The notes under the pieces are model-generated. The model was not told the DNA's origin. It ran no database searches and worked only from the letters and a program-made list of their open reading frames with translations. DNA of 64,000 bases from NCBI RefSeq assembly GCF_000969825.1, contig NZ_KQ033919.1:1182419-1246418 (forward strand). The letters are read 5' to 3'. Shown here in pieces: positions 33,080-42,159 of the stretch; the stretch's first letter is position 1, and each line of letters opens with the position of its first letter. A program made the translations under genes and the position numbers. Source of the stretch: Parabacteroides gordonii MS-1 = DSM 23371. GTDB lineage: Bacteria > Bacteroidota > Bacteroidia > Bacteroidales > Tannerellaceae.

Positions 33080-36079
33080 ATGAGGAAGATACTTACAATA
33101 CTGTTTTGCGCAGTGTGTTTATTAACTGCCAAAGCACAGACTATTCCTAATATGTACCGTAACGTCGATCAGGCAAAAATGAATCACTGGGTAGATTCGG
33201 TGTTTGACGCGATGAGTTACGATGAACGGATCGGGCAACTTTTTATGGTGATCGCCGAACCGAAATCAGACAACCGCAACATGCAACGGCTCCTGCGGTA
33301 CGTAAATGAAATCAAGATCGGAGGTATCCTTTTCCATAAAGGCAACCCGGTGACGCAAGCTGAAGTGACCAACCGGCTTCAAAAAGCCTCGCGCGTACCT
33401 ATGTTTGTTTCGTTGGATGGAGAATGGGGATTGTCGATGCGTTTAAGCGGTACGACCCGTTTTCCCAAGAACATGATGCTGGGAGCGATCGAAGACAATA
33501 AACTGATCACCGAATATGGAAAAGAAGTAGCCCGCCAGTGTAAAGAACTGGGGATCCAGATCAACTTCGCCCCCGACATAGATGTGAACAGCAACACCGA
33601 CAACCCGGTAATCGGCCTGCGCTCCTTCGGAGAGAATCCGGTAGCGGTAGCGGACAAAGGCCTCGCTTATGCACGCGGTTTGGAAGGGGAAGGTATTATC
33701 TCTGTTTCCAAACATTTCCCCGGACATGGAGATACCTCGGAAGACTCACACAACACACTACCTTCCGTACATCATGACCGGGCACGTCTGGACAGTGTCG
33801 AGCTCTATCCTTTCAGACGATACATATATGATGGATATGCAGGTGTTATGACCGGGCATCTTTATGTTCCGGCTCTCGACAAAACACGCAATCTGCCCTC
33901 TTCCCTCTCCCGCCCGATAGTCACCGGATTGCTGAAAGAGGAATTAGGATTCAGGGGGCTCTGCTTTACTGACGCGCTGGCCATGAAAGGTGCGACGACC
34001 AGTAAGCTGGACAATCCTTCGGTAAAGGCTTTACTGGCAGGCAACGATATCCTGCTGGCTCCGGCCGCCCCGATCAATGACTTCACTGCCGTGAAGGAAG
34101 CGATAGACGAAGGTATCCTCAATATAGAAGACATCGAAGCCAAATGCATCAAGATACTTCAGTATAAATACATTACCGGTCTTAACAAATATAGTCCGAT
34201 AGAGGTCAAAGGCTTAAGCAAGCGACTGAACTCGCCGCACGCCGCCTGGCTGGCCGCCAAACTGAATGCGGAAGCAATCACGCTGCTTAAGAATGAAGCC
34301 GACATGATTCCGCTCCGGCAACTGGATAAAAAGAAAATTGCCGCCTTGTCGATTGGTTCACCCGTAGGAAACGATTTCCAGGAGATGCTGGGCCGTTACG
34401 ACTCCGTGGCCTGCTTCAGTATCAGCCGTAGCTCGACAGCGGCACAAGTTCAGCAGGTTTACAGGCAACTGGAAAAATACGATGTTATCATTTGCAGCAT
34501 ACATACCGTGCGGATACCGGAAAGCCAGTTGCTCCGCACACTGGCCAGCAAGAAAGAACTGGTTTACGCCTTCTTCACCCTGCCCTATTTCTGTAAAGAC
34601 TACAAAAACTCCATACAGAAAGCCAAAGCAGTCGTCATGGGATATGAAGCGACTCCCCTGGCTCAGGAATATGCCGCCCAACTGATATTCGGAGGTATCC
34701 CCGCCAAAGGAAAACTGCCTGTTACCATCCCCGGACTTTACTATGCAGGAACCGGCATTTTTACGGAAAAGACCCGGCTGGGTTACCATGAACCCGAAGA
34801 AGCCGGTGCCAACCCGATACGCCTCGATGTGATCGACTCCATTGTAGAAGAGGGACTGGAAAAGAAAGCCTATCCCGGTTGTCAGGTGCTTGTGGCGAAA
34901 GACGGCATGGTGATCTATGACAAATCGTTCGGCTATTTCGATTACAGCGAGCGCCAGCCTGTACGGGAAAATTCGGTCTACGATCTGGCTTCCGCTTCCA
35001 AAGCAGCCGGCACTTTACTGGCAGTCATGAAGGCGTATGATGAAAAGAAATTCACGCTCAACAATAAGATATCGGAATATATCCAGGAGCTGAAAGACTC
35101 CAATAAAAAGGATCTGAATATAAAGGAAATGCTCTACCACCAGTCGGGCGTAGTCTCCACCATCAACTTTTACCTGAATGCCATCGACAAAGACAGCTAT
35201 AAAGGTAGTCTCTACAGCCGCGAAAAGAATGCCACCCACCCGGTGCGCTTCGACGCAAAGACCTTTGTCCGCAACGATTTCAAATACCTGCCCGACCTGG
35301 TTTCCGATAAGAAGAAACCAGGTTTCACGACCGAAGTGGCACGTGACTTCTATCTCCACGACTCTTTCAAAGACAGTATCATGCAGGAGATAAAAGACTC
35401 CCGTCTCGGTACACGCGGCAAATATGTGTACAGCTGCGTCAACTTCATCATGCTGAAGATGATGGTGGAAAACCAGATGAAGCAACCGATGGATCAACTG
35501 CTCCACAACGATTTCTACAGCCGCCTGGGCGCCCGTCACACCACCTATAACCCATTGAAAGTGATGGATACGTTGCAGATCGTCCCCACAGAAGACGACC
35601 GGTTCGTGCGTCGCCAGCTGATCCGGGGATATGTGCACGACGAAGCTGCCGCTTTCCAGGGTGGCGTATCCGGTAATGCCGGACTGTTCTCCAACGCCAA
35701 CGACCTGGCAAAGGTTCTGCAACTGTTCCTTAACCAGGGGAAGTACGGCAATGAGCAATACCTGTCGCCCGAAACCTGCCGTCTCTTTACGCAAAGCAAA
35801 AGTCCGACAAGCCGCCGCGGGCTGGGGTTCGACAAACCGGCCGTAGGTTCGCATAAAGGTTCGCCCTGTAGCAGCCTGACACCGCCATCCGTCTACGGAC
35901 ATACCGGATTTACAGGGACTTGCTTCTGGGTGGATCCCACCAACCAGTTACTTTATATATTCCTCTGCAACCGGGTCAACCCGTCACGCGCCAACAGCAA
36001 GCTGAGTGCATTGGATATACGAACACGCATACAGGACGCAATCTATAAGTCAATTGATAGAAAAAGCCAAAAAGATTAG
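33080..36079 (+). CDS. GH3 beta-N-acetylhexosaminidase / serine beta-lactamase-like fusion
   Basis: Exported protein of 999 residues from ATG at 33080, signal peptide about 1-20. Residues about 30-370 are a GH3 (NagZ-type) domain: KHFPGHGDT with His 212, and the nucleophile Asp 298 in FTDALAM. About 390-590 is the GH3 C-terminal alpha/beta domain. About 600-990 is a class C beta-lactamase/transpeptidase-like domain with S638-x-x-K641 (SASK), YSCVN as the YxN element and GHTG as the KTG equivalent. Such fusions occur in Bacteroidetes and probably process peptidoglycan in the periplasm: NagZ-type cleavage of GlcNAc-MurNAc plus a peptidase or esterase step. The product chemistry is inference. 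Confidence 0.92.
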   Translation: MRKILTILFCAVCLLTAKAQTIPNMYRNVDQAKMNHWVDSVFDAMSYDERIGQLFMVIAEPKSDNRNMQRLLRYVNEIKIGGILFHKGNPVTQAEVTNRLQKASRVPMFVSLDGEWGLSMRLSGTTRFPKNMMLGAIEDNKLITEYGKEVARQCKELGIQINFAPDIDVNSNTDNPVIGLRSFGENPVAVADKGLAYARGLEGEGIISVSKHFPGHGDTSEDSHNTLPSVHHDRARLDSVELYPFRRYIYDGYAGVMTGHLYVPALDKTRNLPSSLSRPIVTGLLKEELGFRGLCFTDALAMKGATTSKLDNPSVKALLAGNDILLAPAAPINDFTAVKEAIDEGILNIEDIEAKCIKILQYKYITGLNKYSPIEVKGLSKRLNSPHAAWLAAKLNAEAITLLKNEADMIPLRQLDKKKIAALSIGSPVGNDFQEMLGRYDSVACFSISRSSTAAQVQQVYRQLEKYDVIICSIHTVRIPESQLLRTLASKKELVYAFFTLPYFCKDYKNSIQKAKAVVMGYEATPLAQEYAAQLIFGGIPAKGKLPVTIPGLYYAGTGIFTEKTRLGYHEPEEAGANPIRLDVIDSIVEEGLEKKAYPGCQVLVAKDGMVIYDKSFGYFDYSERQPVRENSVYDLASASKAAGTLLAVMKAYDEKKFTLNNKISEYIQELKDSNKKDLNIKEMLYHQSGVVSTINFYLNAIDKDSYKGSLYSREKNATHPVRFDAKTFVRNDFKYLPDLVSDKKKPGFTTEVARDFYLHDSFKDSIMQEIKDSRLGTRGKYVYSCVNFIMLKMMVENQMKQPMDQLLHNDFYSRLGARHTTYNPLKVMDTLQIVPTEDDRFVRRQLIRGYVHDEAAAFQGGVSGNAGLFSNANDLAKVLQLFLNQGKYGNEQYLSPETCRLFTQSKSPTSRRGLGFDKPAVGSHKGSPCSSLTPPSVYGHTGFTGTCFWVDPTNQLLYIFLCNRVNPSRANSKLSALDIRTRIQDAIYKSIDRKSQKD

Positions 36080-36086
36080 TATTTTT
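36054..36086 (+). promoter_or_regulatory. promoter of the CobD-like gene
   Basis: TTG (36054-36056), 22-base spacer, TATTTTTG (36079-36086). It overlaps the last codons of the preceding gene. Leader of about 40 bases. Confidence 0.55.
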
Positions 36087-36131
36087 GCAGTACCTTATAT
36101 AACAACATTAATTACTAAAAACAAATAAAGT

Positions 36132-37160
36132 ATGCTATTCGGACACGGTGACGACTTTTACAACTCACAGAACGAAGTAAAGATAAACTTCAGCTCCAAT
36201 GTATGGCACGGCGCCAACCTTGAAAAGCTCCAGGTACATCTCAACGAGCAATTCAATAAACTGACACGTTATCCGGAACCGGATGCCGCTTCACTCAAAC
36301 GGTTACTCGCCCGTCGATACGAAATAAAAGAAGAGAACGTAGTAGTAACCAACGGTTCCATTACCGCTTTCTATCTGATCGCCCAGGCATGGAGAGGGGC
36401 CAAATCGATGATCGCTGTTCCGTCCTTCTCCGAATATGAAGACGCCTGCCGCCTGCATGAACACGAAATCAGCTTCTTCTCCACTTCCGACGATCTCTCG
36501 GAGCTTTCTTTGGAAGGACAGGATTTCTGCTGGATATGCAACCCGAACAACCCGGATGGCAAACTGCTTCACCGCACGGAGATACTCGGATTGCTCACAG
36601 CCAACCGCAATACGAAATTCATCATCGACCAGGCGTATGTTGCCTTTACTACCGAAGATATGCTGAAACCTTCGGACGTAAAGAACCATCCGAACCTGAT
36701 CCTTATCCAGTCTATTTCCAAAGCGTACAACATTCCGGGACTGCGTATCGGTTATCTTGTCGCTTCTCCGGAAATTGTAAACGAGGTAAACAAATATATC
36801 ATTCCCTGGTCTATCAATGCGATAGCACTGGAAGCGAGCAAATATATCCTGATCCATCCGGCACAGTTCACTTTGCCCATCCGCAAATGGCAACGCGAAA
36901 CAGCCGAACTGATCTACCAGTTGAATAAATTCGATAACCTGGAAGTGATCCCTTCTTCCACAACATTCTTCCTTGTCCGTCTGAAAAAAGGGACAGCTGC
37001 CGAACTGAAAAAATACTTGTGGGACAACTACGGCATCCTGGTTCGCGACGCGTCCAACTTCCGCGGACTTGATGAAACATACATCCGCCTGTCTACCCAA
37101 ACGACAGCCGAAAACCAGATACTGATCGATGCCATCCGCGAATGGTTCAATCAGCAGTAA
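36132..37160 (+). CDS. CobD/HisC-like PLP-dependent aminotransferase or decarboxylase
   Basis: 342 residues, fold type I aminotransferase class I/II. The start MLFGHGDD and the NFSSNVWHG segment resemble threonine-phosphate decarboxylases (CobD), which make the aminopropanol arm of cobamides, and HisC. Cofactor residues: ICNPNNPDGK, the Asp in IIDQAYVAF (near 165), the Schiff-base Lys in SISKAYNIPGLRIGY (near 197), and the Arg near the C terminus (TYIRLS). No cobalamin genes are nearby, so the exact substrate is open. Confidence 0.82.
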   Translation: MLFGHGDDFYNSQNEVKINFSSNVWHGANLEKLQVHLNEQFNKLTRYPEPDAASLKRLLARRYEIKEENVVVTNGSITAFYLIAQAWRGAKSMIAVPSFSEYEDACRLHEHEISFFSTSDDLSELSLEGQDFCWICNPNNPDGKLLHRTEILGLLTANRNTKFIIDQAYVAFTTEDMLKPSDVKNHPNLILIQSISKAYNIPGLRIGYLVASPEIVNEVNKYIIPWSINAIALEASKYILIHPAQFTLPIRKWQRETAELIYQLNKFDNLEVIPSSTTFFLVRLKKGTAAELKKYLWDNYGILVRDASNFRGLDETYIRLSTQTTAENQILIDAIREWFNQQ

Positions 37161-37184
37161 AAGAACACCGACACAACGAGCATA

Positions 37185-37219
37185 AAAAGGGGGACGATAA
37201 TATCAATCGTCCCCCTTTT
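37185..37219. terminator. bidirectional terminator
   Basis: Perfect 14-bp stem AAAAGGGGGACGAT/ATCGTCCCCCTTTT with a 7-base loop between the convergent CobD-like gene and the surface-protein gene at 37243; A/T tracts on both sides suit either direction. Confidence 0.88.
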
Positions 37220-37242
37220 GCATACACTCCTATTAATACCGT

Positions 37243-40200
37243 TTAGCGAATAATCACCTTTTGTGATACTTCACCGATACGTACGATATAGAAACCGGCA
37301 CGCAACTGCATATTGTAGTCGCCCGATACGCCACGAAGCTGTTGCTGCAAAGCTCCGGTACCACTAACTACATATACGTCGGAAGTTTCCGGTACATGTA
37401 TATATAAGGTAGAACCGACAGTCCATGCACGGGCTGCATCTTCAACGGTATCTTCAATGCCGGTAGCCGTATTCTTAACGATACCTGATACCACGATCTT
37501 AATATCTGTCTGAATATTCTTGATTGTATAACTGCCGTCGGCATCTGCTGTGATGGCTTTGCCGTCTACGGTTACAACCGGTTTCGACTGGTCATAATCT
37601 TTATCCAACGTGATTTTGAAAGAGAAGCTATCGCCTGCATCTACGGTTGTCTTTTCGCCTTTGCTGAAAGTAGCACCTGTTACCTTATCAAGTGATACGG
37701 TGTAAGTAGGTGTCGACGGATTTGACGGCTCATCCGGAGTACTTGTGTAAAACTGAACAGAGGCAGCCTGGGTGTAAAGAGTGGTGGTCTTTGCAGGTTC
37801 TCCTTTATTTGTACTCTTCACCTCGCAACGATATTGTGTCGTTCCGTTCGCAGACTTGGTGATCTTCAGGTCTTTCTCAGTACCATTGCTACTTATATTA
37901 CTCCAACTATTAGCAGAATACATCTGCCATTGATAAGAAAGATCACCTTTTACCGATGTAGTACCAACAGACAGAGTAACTTCGCTTCCGGTTGTTGACT
38001 TACTTGTTGGTTGGGAAGTGATAGACAGATCGGCATCACCATCAACAATAACGATTGTAGCTGTCTTGTCAGTAAATACTCCGTTGTTTTCTACTGTACC
38101 AACAGCACCATTGTTTGCAAGGGCCGCACGTGTTCCGATAGCCATTGACTGAGTGGCTACGGCAGGGGCAGCTTCTGCATTCTGCAATGTCAGCGTTCCG
38201 GCATTGGTGATCTTTTCGATCTGATTGCCTGATTGCAAAGTGATCTTGGTTTCTTTACTTGCAGCTAAAACAACCTCGGTAATCTTTGCCTCATTCAATA
38301 CAATCTCACCGATTGACTCATTCAATGTCAATGCAGAACTAACGGTTGCGTTGTCAATGGTCAGTTGTTCGGCACTTGTACCGGCAGCAACTATTACAGT
38401 TTCTATTGTTGTAGGAGTCGTTCCACCGTCACCGATCTTGTCGACTGGGTTTTGTGCAGAAATATCAACCTTTTTTGTTTCACCTGTTATAACACTCAGG
38501 TTAGTTACAGTTGTTTTTCCGGTCTTTTTTACTCCGCCGTCAATTACGTCCAAAGCTGATTGAATAGTCCAGGTAAAGACATTCGTTGCACCTCCGGCAG
38601 CATTGAAAGCACCTTTTGTATGACTCTCATTATCATTATCTGCTGTATCATACGACCATTCCGGTTTCAGATCCGTATTACCGTTTGTCTTAATAGTAAC
38701 ACCTTCCATCTCAGCCAGCAGAAGTTTGACTGCTTCTATATCAGCTGCTACTTCCGGCAGTTTGTATGTGGCGGGAACTACTACTTCTGTTATCTTTTCT
38801 GCATCAACGGTAAACTTGATGATAAAGTTCTTTTTAGCAATACCGTCTTCAGCAGTGATGGTAAACTTAAATTCTGTTGTTGCTTCTGTGATTGGAACTT
38901 CAAATGTTGTCGGAGTTACTACTTCTTCTGTAGGTAGATCATTGACAGAGCTTGGAGCCTGTTCTACGGTCGGAGCCACTGTTGCAGTCTTATCGGCCGG
39001 GGTAACAGATACTTTTACTGATGTTGTGTTGAAAGGAACGGTTACGTCGTTGGTTCCGGCTTCTGCTTCTTTAGGAGCGTTAATATCTACAGCATCACTT
39101 CCCTCAATCTGATAAGACAGTGCGGAGATAGAAGCATCCTCGCTTGCAGGTTTTGCTCCAACGGTGAAGTTGATAGTGACATTGCGGGTTTGTATTCCAT
39201 CTTCAGCAGTGATGATCAGTTCTAATGAGCCTGTTCCTTCATCAAGAGTAACTTTGAATTCTGTAGCCGGATCTTCCTGACCAACTTTAGCTGTTGCATA
39301 GTCGGTACTTGCTACATTAACAGTGATCTCTGCGTCCAAAGCAGTTTCGTAGGAAAGTTCTATATTGTATTCTGTTTTATTTAAGTCATGCTCATCAACA
39401 GCTGTCTCAGAACCGCCAGGTACCGTATAAGTAAATGTAGATAAATCAGTACTTGCTTTTGCAGCCTCGTTTTTGACTACGGCTGTTCCGGTTATCTCTA
39501 CAGCCGATTCTGGATTAACTAATTCACCTAAAGCCAGTTCCCATTTGAAATTATTCGTCTTGCCACCGGCAGCGTTATACGGCTTACTTCCATTGTCAGC
39601 TACGTCATAAGACCAGGTGATGGGTAGCTCAGTAACAGTTGTTTTTGCTGATGTAACAGTAGCATTCGCATTTGAACTCTGAAGAGCAGTAACAACAGCA
39701 GAAGCTTCAGTATAACGGGCTGACAGCTGTTCAACCGTGATATCGTTGACTTTAGTCAGCTTGTCTTTAGAAACAAATGTGATAGTGTAGTTCTGAGGTT
39801 CACCACTTTCCGGTGTTACAGTGAATGTTGCGACATCGGAAAGACTGTTACTTGCAGAAGAAACACCATTGTTATTTGATACCTTTGCTAAATCTGTAGC
39901 TGTGACCGTTGGGATTAAAGTAATATTTGTTCCTGCAGCTACAAACTGGTTCAAAGGAACCTCGTACGTATAACCTGAGGTAATTTCAATGGGTTGAGGA
40001 TCGCCGTCACCTATACTGTAAGTTAAACTTTTTAAACTAGCATCCGTGCTCTTTGCTACGGCTTCAGCTTTAACTGTGACATCACCTGTAAGCGCAAGAT
40101 CGCTACCTAGTGTAATAGTTCCATTCTCATAAGTGAAATTTGTTACACTAACATCTGCATCCAAATCCCCCTTCATAGTAATGGTAATGCCGTCTGCTGC

Positions 40201-40530
40201 CGGTAGTTTGTGAGTCTCGTCGCTTCCTTCAGTAAGGGCGATGACGATTGTTCTGTCAGGTCCTGCTTCTGCAGTTATTGTTCCACCTGAAGTCATTTTC
40301 AACTTGCCTGCGCCAGACTCTTCGGTAAAAGTAACATTTTTATTCGTAGCCAACACCTTCCCCGACGTTAGCAACGTAATCAACAACAAGCTTGCTAAAA
40401 ACATAAAGTGAGAGAATAGGCCTTTCGCAGCCTTGGTTCGTGTACTGCCGGACGGAGTCGAGAGTCCGGTGATTGTCATCTTTACTTCCGACGATGACTG
40501 GTCGGTTGAGAGTAAATTTACCCTGTTCAT
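37243..40530 (-). CDS. large repetitive Ig-like surface protein with T9SS-like C-terminal module
   Basis: 1095 residues. The N terminus is unusual: about 38 hydrophilic residues precede the hydrophobic signal (FSHFMFLASLLLITLLTSGKVLA, about 39-61), so this is either an extended signal or the true start is the in-frame ATG at residue 18. The mature chain is Thr/Ala/Glu-rich with several beta-sandwich repeats marked by 'itAEDGi..rn..I.FtV.a' (around 440-455 and 560-575) and two copies of 'WSYD.aDN...(K)gafNAAGG.tN.F.W'. An Ig-like segment (ITSQPTSKSTTGSEVTLSV, YQWQMYS) follows. The final about 130 residues are homologous to the end of the GLUG protein (LDKDYDQSKPVVT, RAWTVGSTLYIHV, GFYIVRIG). 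Likely secreted to the surface; ligand unknown. Confidence 0.82.
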   Translation of the reverse strand: MNRVNLLSTDQSSSEVKMTITGLSTPSGSTRTKAAKGLFSHFMFLASLLLITLLTSGKVLATNKNVTFTEESGAGKLKMTSGGTITAEAGPDRTIVIALTEGSDETHKLPAADGITITMKGDLDADVSVTNFTYENGTITLGSDLALTGDVTVKAEAVAKSTDASLKSLTYSIGDGDPQPIEITSGYTYEVPLNQFVAAGTNITLIPTVTATDLAKVSNNNGVSSASNSLSDVATFTVTPESGEPQNYTITFVSKDKLTKVNDITVEQLSARYTEASAVVTALQSSNANATVTSAKTTVTELPITWSYDVADNGSKPYNAAGGKTNNFKWELALGELVNPESAVEITGTAVVKNEAAKASTDLSTFTYTVPGGSETAVDEHDLNKTEYNIELSYETALDAEITVNVASTDYATAKVGQEDPATEFKVTLDEGTGSLELIITAEDGIQTRNVTINFTVGAKPASEDASISALSYQIEGSDAVDINAPKEAEAGTNDVTVPFNTTSVKVSVTPADKTATVAPTVEQAPSSVNDLPTEEVVTPTTFEVPITEATTEFKFTITAEDGIAKKNFIIKFTVDAEKITEVVVPATYKLPEVAADIEAVKLLLAEMEGVTIKTNGNTDLKPEWSYDTADNDNESHTKGAFNAAGGATNVFTWTIQSALDVIDGGVKKTGKTTVTNLSVITGETKKVDISAQNPVDKIGDGGTTPTTIETVIVAAGTSAEQLTIDNATVSSALTLNESIGEIVLNEAKITEVVLAASKETKITLQSGNQIEKITNAGTLTLQNAEAAPAVATQSMAIGTRAALANNGAVGTVENNGVFTDKTATIVIVDGDADLSITSQPTSKSTTGSEVTLSVGTTSVKGDLSYQWQMYSANSWSNISSNGTEKDLKITKSANGTTQYRCEVKSTNKGEPAKTTTLYTQAASVQFYTSTPDEPSNPSTPTYTVSLDKVTGATFSKGEKTTVDAGDSFSFKITLDKDYDQSKPVVTVDGKAITADADGSYTIKNIQTDIKIVVSGIVKNTATGIEDTVEDAARAWTVGSTLYIHVPETSDVYVVSGTGALQQQLRGVSGDYNMQLRAGFYIVRIGEVSQKVIIR

Positions 40531-40605
40531 ATCAATACAGTGTTTGTTTATCCAGGACTTCCCCTAACTGGATGATTAAAAATAAAAGAGGCGCAGGAAG
40601 CTGTT

Positions 40606-40815
40606 GATATGTGTATCTTCAAATGAGGCTCTCGACTGCCCAACCAAGTGATACGAACAACAACGACCCACGCCCTTTTATCTTGTACATCCATACAAAC
40701 ATTTGCACACAGCAATGCCTATGAACAGATATAACAAGGAAAGGTACGTGAGCGTTTTAGTTGCTATTATCCACTTGGTTTGAAATTGTCGAGATTTCAT
40801 TTGAAGGATAATATC
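40606..40815. repeat. long imperfect inverted repeat in the leader of the surface-protein gene
   Basis: Arms 40606-40653 and about 40768-40815 share, in order, GATAT, TATC, TTCAAATGA, TCTCGAC and AACCAAGTG (second arm reverse complemented) with short insertions between the blocks. They enclose about 115 bases. Both arms lie in the predicted leader between the promoter at 40878-40908 and the ATG at 40530, so the transcript could form a large stem-loop. The gene-free stretch 40531-41177 also holds repeat array 3 (41017-41060). Confidence 0.6.
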
Positions 40816-40877
40816 TTTAAACGCTCTTGTAATCAATAAAATGTACTGACCGATAACTCTATACCGGGGTACGAGGG

Positions 40878-40908
40878 CAAAAGTAGGGAGTCTTATCGGA
40901 TAAAACAA
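40878..40908 (-). promoter_or_regulatory. promoter of the surface-protein gene at 37243
   Basis: On the minus strand TTG (40906-40908), 20-base spacer, TACTTTTG (40878-40885). The start near 40871 leaves an unusually long leader of about 340 bases. Short inverted repeats CCGATAA (40850-40856) and TTATCGG (40893-40899) flank the -7 box. Confidence 0.6.
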
Positions 40909-41016
40909 GTAAAAAGAAAAAAGTTTTTTTGAGCGTTGCGGGTTCAGCGTTCATTCAAATTCAATACCCAGCTGATATTCAGACGGATACAAGATAAAAC
41001 CAGGAGCATTTTCGGG

Positions 41017-41060
41017 TTCATAGTGCCTTCATAGGGGCTTCATTTCGCCTTCATAATGTT
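41017..41060. repeat. 11/22-bp tandem repeat array (array 3)
   Basis: Four consecutive 11-base units, TTCATAGTGCC, TTCATAGGGGC, TTCATTTCGCC and TTCATAATGTT. Read from CCTTCAT the period is 22 bases (41026 and 41048), matching the spacing of the arrays at 19851 and 43367. Confidence 0.7.
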
Positions 41061-41123
41061 CAGTTATTGACAACTTTGAATCAAAAATACGCTTTTCGAT
41101 AACCGGAATAATAAAATAATACT

Positions 41124-41154
41124 TACATTTGTCGCGTTACCCGCTATTGGGTAA
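41124..41154 (+). promoter_or_regulatory. -7 element and 5' hairpin of the first Rpn gene
   Basis: TACATTTG (41124-41131) predicts a start near 41137, where a perfect hairpin TTACCC/GGGTAA (41137-41154) begins. The mRNA would thus carry a stem-loop at its very 5' end, 23 bases before the ATG. Confidence 0.5.
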
Positions 41155-41177
41155 TAGACCATTTAAACCATTAACAT

Positions 41178-42029
41178 ATGGAAAGATACGTGAATGTCAT
41201 GCTCGATGCCGGCTTCAAGGCTGTCTTCGGGGTAAAGCAAGTAGCCATTGATTTTATCAATGCCGCCCTTCAGGGTGAACGCCAGGTGAAAGACCTGACC
41301 TATCTCGATAAAGAAATCCAACCGGAAGTAGTAGAACAACGCACGGTGATCTTCGATCTCCTTTGCGAAGATGTGGACGGGACAAAATTTGTCTTGGAAA
41401 TGCAGAATTGCCCGCAACGTTATTTCTTTAACCGCGGATTATATTACCTTTGCCGAATGATTTCCCGTCAGGGAAAGAGCGGACGGGACTGGCAATACAG
41501 CCTTCTTCCCGTCTACGGTATCTACCTGTTGAACTTCAGCCTGCCTGAATTTCGTAGTTGGCGTACGGACGTAGTCCTGGCCGACGAGGCAACGGGTAAA
41601 ACTTTTGGTGAGGTCAAACTGAAACAGATCTATCTGTCGTTCGACCTGTTCAATCTGACAAAAGAGGAATGCACGACACCTCTCGAAAACACGGTTTATA
41701 TCTTGAAGAATATGAATTTATTTGATATGTCTCCGTTCAAGGAGAAAGAGGATGCTTTCAGACGTTTGCTCGACGTGGCAAACCTCAATGCGATGACCGA
41801 CCACGAGCGTGCCATCTATGAGGAGAACCTGAAGATTTACCGTGACTGGCATGCTACGATAGAATATGCGGTTGAAGAAGCTGAGGAGAAAGGTTTGAAA
41901 AAAGGAATGGAGAAAGGTAAGACTGAAGAGCAAAGACTGATTGCTACTAAATTAAAAAAGCAGGGAGTCAATATCGAAACGATTGCCCAATGTACCTGTC
42001 TGTCGGTGAAAGAGATTGACGAATTGTAA
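41178..42029 (+). CDS. Rpn-type PD-(D/E)XK nuclease (DUF/transposase_31 group)
   Basis: 283 residues. Nuclease core in the first about 110 residues: DAGFKAVFG (10-18), then FDLLCEDVDGTKFVLEMQN with the Asp and E-x-Q catalytic positions. The middle part (DVVLADEATGK, EERT-like ENTVYILKNM) is typical of Bacteroidetes members. The C-terminal helical tail EEKGLKKGMEKGKTEEQ and the end CLSVKEIDEL are shared with the second Rpn protein at 42160. Rpn proteins promote recombination or act in phage defence in other bacteria; they are often mislabelled as transposases. No inverted repeats or target duplication are seen here. Confidence 0.88.
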   Translation: MERYVNVMLDAGFKAVFGVKQVAIDFINAALQGERQVKDLTYLDKEIQPEVVEQRTVIFDLLCEDVDGTKFVLEMQNCPQRYFFNRGLYYLCRMISRQGKSGRDWQYSLLPVYGIYLLNFSLPEFRSWRTDVVLADEATGKTFGEVKLKQIYLSFDLFNLTKEECTTPLENTVYILKNMNLFDMSPFKEKEDAFRRLLDVANLNAMTDHERAIYEENLKIYRDWHATIEYAVEEAEEKGLKKGMEKGKTEEQRLIATKLKKQGVNIETIAQCTCLSVKEIDEL

Positions 42030-42051
42030 TTAATGATTGCATAATATATTG

Positions 42052-42098
42052 AATCAGCCGGGTTGTATTAATACATAATACCCCGGCTGATTTTGTTT
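42052..42098 (+). terminator. terminator of the first Rpn gene
   Basis: Perfect 11-bp stem AATCAGCCGGG/CCCGGCTGATT with TTTGTTT after it. Confidence 0.82.
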
Positions 42099-42159
42099 CA
42101 CTTCCTGCCAGATTTAAATGTTTCAGTTCTTCCTATAAATGAATGTTTTCGGTGTAAGA

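Noticed and set aside
35015-35902. 295-codon open frame opposite the GH3/beta-lactamase fusion
   Set aside because: Lies entirely within a clearly conserved gene on the other strand; composition is that of a shadow frame.
36303-37100. 265-codon open frame opposite the CobD-like gene
   Set aside because: Shadow of a conserved PLP enzyme gene; no recognisable motif.
40850-40899. CCGATAA/TTATCGG around a -7 box as a second invertible promoter
   Set aside because: Seven-base arms are too short, and inversion would split the promoter; more likely an operator or chance.
40678-40908. 76-codon open frame in the leader of the surface-protein gene
   Set aside because: Begins upstream of the predicted transcription start and spans the promoter and one inverted-repeat arm; no plausible protein features.
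41178-42029. Mobile element, because this family is often called transposase
   Set aside because: No terminal inverted repeats or target duplications flank it; the nuclease family is not a classical transposase.
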